Shown: positions 14,272 through 17,708 of the stretch, one piece after another
How the letters are laid out: each line of letters opens with the position of its first letter
Position numbering within the stretch: position 1 is the stretch's first letter
Source: an uncultured Pelagibacteraceae bacterium
GTDB lineage: Bacteria; Pseudomonadota; Alphaproteobacteria; Pelagibacterales; Pelagibacteraceae
DNA: 17,708 nucleotides
NCBI GenBank assembly: GCA_902608305.1
Contig: CACLNK010000019.1
Span: 1-17,708, forward strand
Direction of reading: 5' to 3'
Program-made: the position numbers and the translations under genes
The notes under the pieces: generated by a model
Seen by the model: only the letters and a program-made list of their open reading frames with translations
The model's database searches: none
What the model was told of the DNA's origin: nothing

Positions 14272-15007
14272 AGATCTTAAAGAAATAAAATTTCATGATC
14301 TTTGGAACTCTTATGGGGTTTTTACAACAATGAGAGTTATCGGAAAACCTGCAAAAATTTTATTTTTTAAAGAACATATGGACAATTTGTTCATATCTTT
14401 AAAAATTTATAAAATTAATAAGAAAAATATTAAGCAAAATATACTTAAGTTAATTAAGCTAAATTTAAGTAAAAAAAAGAAATATGATCATTTATTTAGA
14501 GTCGCTGTTAATAATAAAATGATTTCTATTTCATTAAGAAAAAGATTAAAACCAAGATCAAACTTTAATCTTAAATTAATTAATTACAAGAGAATAGATC
14601 CTGAATATAAAAATTTGAAATATAAAAAAATTCTGAATTTTTTAAAAAAAATGAATACAACAAAATCAGATATAGCTCTCTATAAAAATAATAAAATATT
14701 AGAAAGTGGAACTTCTAATCTTTTATTTATTAAAAAAAACAAAATATATTCTCCAATTAATAATTTTTATAGAGGAACAACATTAAAATTTTTCACAAAA
14801 AAAATAAAAAAAATAAAAAAAATAAATATCTTTACTGATTCATTAAATGACTATGATGAAATTATCGTTATTGGCTCTGGCAAAGGAGTAGTTTCAGTCA
14901 ATTCAATTGAGAAAACATTTTGGAAAAGAAGAAGTTTAGAAAATTACAGAATTTTATCAAAAATCTACCAACAAGCTGTTACGAATTGCCCAAGATATAA
15001 CAGTTGA
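14234..15007 (+). CDS. pabC: Class-IV aminotransferase fold, probably aminodeoxychorismate lyase (PabC-like)
   Basis: PabC eliminates pyruvate from aminodeoxychorismate to give p-aminobenzoate, using PLP. The class-IV pattern is visible: WNSYGVFTTMRV at about 24-35, EHMDNL at about 47-52, LFRVAVNN at about 87-94, and ILESGTSNLLFI at about 155-166 (the E-x-SN PLP-phosphate motif), followed by IYSPINNFYRGTT. The catalytic Lys is probably in the KYKKILNFLKKM segment (about 131-142). The start at 14234 lies inside pabA (38 bases of overlap); it leaves the usual about 25 residues before the YG-F-TM motif. Branched-chain aminotransferase or D-amino-acid transferase are other members, but the operon supports PabC. 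The C terminus ends with a KKI repeat and a basic tail. Confidence 0.78.
   Translation: MAILLLKKSYRHKDLKEIKFHDLWNSYGVFTTMRVIGKPAKILFFKEHMDNLFISLKIYKINKKNIKQNILKLIKLNLSKKKKYDHLFRVAVNNKMISISLRKRLKPRSNFNLKLINYKRIDPEYKNLKYKKILNFLKKMNTTKSDIALYKNNKILESGTSNLLFIKKNKIYSPINNFYRGTTLKFFTKKIKKIKKINIFTDSLNDYDEIIVIGSGKGVVSVNSIEKTFWKRRSLENYRILSKIYQQAVTNCPRYNS
14797..14823 (+). repeat. Three-copy 9-bp tandem repeat inside pabC
   Basis: Three direct copies of AAAAAAAAT lie at 14797-14805, 14806-14814 and 14815-14823. The 9-bp period keeps the frame and encodes a Lys-Lys-Ile run. Copy-number change would lengthen or shorten the protein by three residues without breaking it. Such A-rich tandem runs can arise by slippage. 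Confidence 0.85.
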
Positions 15008-15059
15008 TCTATCATATTATCTATACTAAAAACCACAGAACAGGGGAAAATAAATCACA
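15008..15059 (+). promoter_or_regulatory. Short leader and weak promoter before aprM
   Basis: Fifty-two bases separate pabC from aprM. TATACT at 15022-15027 is a 5-of-6 -10, but no good -35 lies 16-18 bases before it. A GGGGA stretch (15043-15047) lies about 12 bases before the ATG, rather far for a Shine-Dalgarno. The apr operon probably starts here, giving a leader of about 25 bases. Confidence 0.35.
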
Positions 15060-15860
15060 ATGTTATCAACTAATCCATTTTCAATATTAGCAGAAACAGT
15101 GTCACCAATTTTTATGCAATTGTTTGTTATTGTAATGGCAATCTTGGTTGTTGTGGGAACTCTTTTGGATATTATTCATAAGAAAAATGTTAAATATTTT
15201 TTTGAAAATGCAAAAAAAGCAAAACTATCAGCTATTAAAACTTTAAGTACAGGTGAAAAAATATCTGTAATTTCTAAAACTATTGTTAGTGATATAGCTA
15301 CTACATCTGAACTAGGAGCTGGAAAAAGAAGAATGGCTCATCTTCTTGGCATGTATGGAACTATTTTATTTTGGATTGGTTCAGTGATAATGATTTTTTG
15401 TTATTCCACGCCATCTTCAGATACTCCAAATGTGTGGCCAATTATTTGGCATGTTGGTGCCATAATGACTGTTCTGGGAGGATCTTGGTTTTGGTTTTTT
15501 CTAAGAGTAGATGTTTATTCAGAAGCTCAACCTTGGTACAGAATTATTCAAGCAGACTTATTTGTACTTGCACTTCTTGCATCGGCTTTATTCGGTTTAA
15601 TTTGGTCATTTTTACAATCATTAAATTTAAATAATAGATGGGATGATAAACTATTTTTGATTTTGTTTATTATATCTAACATTGTTTTATTTGGAGGTGT
15701 ATATTGGTCAAAATTTGCACATATGCTTTATAAACCTGGAGCGGCAATACAAAAAAATTTAGCTGAGGCAGACGGTTCAAGAGATAATCTTCCTCCACCT
15801 GCTGACGCACCTAAACAATATGGCTTGGGAATAGATAGAGAGAAAGCAAAACATTATTAA
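15060..15860 (+). CDS. aprM: APS reductase membrane anchor AprM
   Basis: This 266-residue integral membrane protein lies directly before aprBA and is recognised by that position; SAR11 and some sulfur oxidisers carry such an AprM. Five helices are visible (about 17-39, 97-115, 127-148, 165-187 and 197-216), with histidines at 40, 94, 131 and 221 near or in helices, so haem binding is possible. The N terminus is moderately hydrophilic from 41-90 (KNVKYFFENAKKAKL...). It is thought to pass electrons between AprBA and the quinone pool in place of the Qmo complex. The ATG is 52 bases after pabC, and aprB starts 32 bases after the aprM stop. Role from context; residues for haem are inference. Confidence 0.82.
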   Translation: MLSTNPFSILAETVSPIFMQLFVIVMAILVVVGTLLDIIHKKNVKYFFENAKKAKLSAIKTLSTGEKISVISKTIVSDIATTSELGAGKRRMAHLLGMYGTILFWIGSVIMIFCYSTPSSDTPNVWPIIWHVGAIMTVLGGSWFWFFLRVDVYSEAQPWYRIIQADLFVLALLASALFGLIWSFLQSLNLNNRWDDKLFLILFIISNIVLFGGVYWSKFAHMLYKPGAAIQKNLAEADGSRDNLPPPADAPKQYGLGIDREKAKHY

Positions 15861-15892
15861 TATGACAACAATAAAGAAAGAGAGAAAATAAT

Positions 15893-16363
15893 ATGTCAAC
15901 TTTTGTATATATGACTCGTTGTGATGGTTGTGGACTTTGCGTAGATATTTGTCCATCTGATATTATGCATATTGATGAAACTAATAGACGTGCCAAAAAT
16001 ATAGAACCGAATTTTTGTTGGGAATGTTATTCGTGTGTAAAAGCTTGTCCAAATCATGCAATTGATGTTCGTGGTTATGCTGATTTCGCTCCAATGGGGC
16101 ACAGCGTTAGAGTACGACGTGAAGAAGAAAAAGGAACAATTTCTTGGAAAATTAAATTTAGAAATGGAACAGTGAAAGATTTCGTATCTCCAATTACAAC
16201 TAAACCATGGGGAAAATTTATTCCTAAACTTGCTGAAGGTGACAAACCTAAACAAGGGGAAATTAATTCTCAAAGGCTTTATTTAGAACCCGAAGGTTTA
16301 AATACAAAAAAAGAACTACCAACAGTATCTAAAGAGTCATTTAAAAAAGGAGTTTATTATTAA
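15893..16363 (+). CDS. aprB: Adenylylsulfate (APS) reductase beta subunit, iron-sulfur protein
   Basis: AprB carries electrons to or from the FAD of AprA in the interconversion of APS with AMP plus sulfite. Two four-cysteine [4Fe-4S] motifs are intact: Cys10, 13, 16, 20 (CDGCGLCVDICP) and Cys42, 45, 48, 52 (CWECYSCVKACP). The downstream part (HSVRVRREEEKGTISWKIKFRNGT, about 65-95) is the beta-sheet that grips AprA. The 156-residue length is normal. Its stop overlaps the aprA start by one base (TAATG), suggesting coupled translation for equal subunit amounts. It uses CGT arginine codons more than neighbouring genes. In SAR11 the enzyme is probably run toward sulfite oxidation. Confidence 0.95.
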   Translation: MSTFVYMTRCDGCGLCVDICPSDIMHIDETNRRAKNIEPNFCWECYSCVKACPNHAIDVRGYADFAPMGHSVRVRREEEKGTISWKIKFRNGTVKDFVSPITTKPWGKFIPKLAEGDKPKQGEINSQRLYLEPEGLNTKKELPTVSKESFKKGVYY

Positions 16364-17708
16364 TGGCCAAAATTAAAACACACTACGAAGATTGTGATGT
16401 TCTTGTTGTTGGGGGAGGTATGGCTGGAACTGGTGCTGCTTTTGAAGCTAGACACTGGGGAAGAGACTTAAAAATTATTTGTGTTGAAAAAGCCAATATT
16501 GATAGAAGTGGTGCAGTTGCCCAAGGTCTGTATGCAATTAACTGTTATATGGGAATGCAGTGGAATGAGAATCAGCCAGAAGATCATGTACGTTATGCTC
16601 GTAATGATTTAATGGGTTTAGTACGTGAAGACCTTGGTTATGATATGGCCCGTCACGTTGACTCTACGGTTCACATGTTTGATGAATGGGGTTTGCCAAT
16701 GATGAAAAATGAAAAAACTGGACGTTACCTTAGAGAAGGAAAATGGCAGATAATGATTCATGGAGAAAGCTACAAACCAATTGTTGCTGAGGCAGCTAAA
16801 AAATCTGCTGATAAAATTTATAATAGAATTATGATTACTCATTTACTCATGGACGAAAGTAACGAGAATAGAGTAGGCGGTGCAGTAGGCTTTAATATGC
16901 GTACCGGTGATTTTTATGTCTTTCGTGCTAAAACCGTCATTGTTGCAGCTGGAGGAGCTTCGCATATTTTCAAACCCCGGGCTGTTGGTGAGGGTATGGG
17001 GCGAACTTGGTATGCACCCTGGAGTAATGGTTCTGCTTATGCATTACCGATTGCTGTTGGAGCGAAGATGACTCAAATGGAAAATCGTATTGTTTTAACA
17101 AGATTTAAAGATGGTTATGGTCCAGTTGGCGCTTACTTCTTACATCTTAAGACTTATACTCAAAATGCAAATGGAGAAAATTATGAAAAGAAATGGTATG
17201 AACAAACTAAAGAAATAGTTGGAGAGTATATAGACCATCATCCAGTACCTACATGTTTAAGAAACCATGCTTTCATTGAAGAAACTAAAGCTGGTGGAGG
17301 ACCAATCCAAATGGTTACAACAGAGGCTTTTGCAGATCCTCATTTAGAAGTAATAGGTTGGGAAAATTTTCTTGGTATGACAGTTGGCCAAGCAGTAGTT
17401 TGGGCTTCACAAGATATTGATCCAAAATATACTAACCCTGAATTAACCACATCTGAACCTTATGTAATGGGATCTCATGCTACTTGTTCAGGCGCTTGGG
17501 TAAGTGGTCCCGAAGATCTTTCTCCACCTGAATATTTTTGGGGATATAATAGAATGTTAACAGTTGAGGGTCTTTTTGGAGCAGGAGATACAGTTGGTGG
17601 TAGTGCTCATAAATTTTCTTCAGGTTCTTTTACAGAAGGTCGTCTTGCTGCAAAAGCTGCAGTTAAATATATATATGATAAAAAAGCTGAAAATATTAAA
17701 GTTACTGA
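16363..17708 (+). CDS. aprA: Adenylylsulfate (APS) reductase alpha subunit, 3'-truncated by the window edge
   Basis: AprA is the FAD catalytic subunit of APS reductase. From ATG at 16363, 448 whole codons are visible without a stop, about 70 percent of the usual 620-660 residues; the C terminus is missing. The N-terminal FAD loop GGGMAGTGAAFEA is at residues 17-29, followed by the acidic strand end at Glu42. Later marks are GRTWYAPWSNGSAYALP, HLKTYTQ, the active-site region PTCLRNHAF (Arg300, His302), and the second FAD region LFGAGDTVGGSAHKFSSGSF starting about 404. Family assignment is firm. The operon order aprM-aprB-aprA is the SAR11 type. Direction is probably sulfite to APS, for example to dispose of sulfite from taurine or other organosulfur compounds, though this is inference. 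Confidence 0.94.
   Translation, partial: MAKIKTHYEDCDVLVVGGGMAGTGAAFEARHWGRDLKIICVEKANIDRSGAVAQGLYAINCYMGMQWNENQPEDHVRYARNDLMGLVREDLGYDMARHVDSTVHMFDEWGLPMMKNEKTGRYLREGKWQIMIHGESYKPIVAEAAKKSADKIYNRIMITHLLMDESNENRVGGAVGFNMRTGDFYVFRAKTVIVAAGGASHIFKPRAVGEGMGRTWYAPWSNGSAYALPIAVGAKMTQMENRIVLTRFKDGYGPVGAYFLHLKTYTQNANGENYEKKWYEQTKEIVGEYIDHHPVPTCLRNHAFIEETKAGGGPIQMVTTEAFADPHLEVIGWENFLGMTVGQAVVWASQDIDPKYTNPELTTSEPYVMGSHATCSGAWVSGPEDLSPPEYFWGYNRMLTVEGLFGAGDTVGGSAHKFSSGSFTEGRLAAKAAVKYIYDKKAENIKVT

Noticed and set aside
15896..16273. Minus-strand open frame of 125 codons opposite aprB
   Set aside because: It lies wholly within aprB, which has two intact iron-sulfur motifs; the antisense protein shows no domain.
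1..17708. CRISPR arrays, insertion sequences, prophage, tRNA or rRNA genes
   Set aside because: I saw no repeat-spacer series, transposase, integrase, phage gene, or cloverleaf with a T-arm and CCA.

Overview
This window looks like chromosomal DNA from a marine alphaproteobacterium of the SAR11 clade (Candidatus Pelagibacter or a close relative). The signs are very AT-rich sequence on both strands, mostly AGA arginine codons and AAA/TTA-rich proteins, tiny intergenic gaps, many 1-40 base overlaps between genes, and an aprM-aprB-aprA sulfur operon of the kind known from SAR11. This is a judgement from composition and gene content; no search was run.

Layout. Positions 3-1130 hold the 3' part of a sodium:solute symporter gene. 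It is followed by an RseP-type site-2 protease (1163-2272) and HU (2434-2709), whose upstream region carries several copies of an AAACCT-like motif. A 13-bp hairpin follows HU. Positions 2759-5734 hold a GNAT acetyltransferase and a glycosyltransferase-like protein (both minus), a rhodanese (plus), and a two-gene minus unit of an ABA4-like membrane protein and a 2-hydroxychromene-2-carboxylate-isomerase-like protein. RecX (plus) comes next. It converges on a minus operon of a DUF3553 protein, CysQ and an otherwise easily missed 47-residue membrane peptide (6321-6464). MnmA (7450-8568) is read in the plus direction.

Positions 8569-8859 have no protein gene. They hold a strong -10 box and a compact multi-hairpin RNA with three GNRA tetraloops (about 8656-8835). 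I could not assign it to a known RNA family, and it is the best candidate here for something undescribed. On the minus strand next to it lies a two-gene unit: a 27-residue very basic peptide (9974-10057) with its own promoter and Shine-Dalgarno, followed 10 bases later by a six-helix membrane protein of unknown function.

From 10130 to 15007 five overlapping plus-strand genes form one apparent operon: a MetC-like PLP lyase, an MFS transporter, then PabB, PabA and PabC homologs for p-aminobenzoate (folate) synthesis. From 15060 to the end, aprM, aprB and most of aprA encode membrane-anchored APS reductase, probably acting in the sulfite-oxidising direction. The apr genes use visibly more CGT arginine codons than their neighbours, consistent with high expression.
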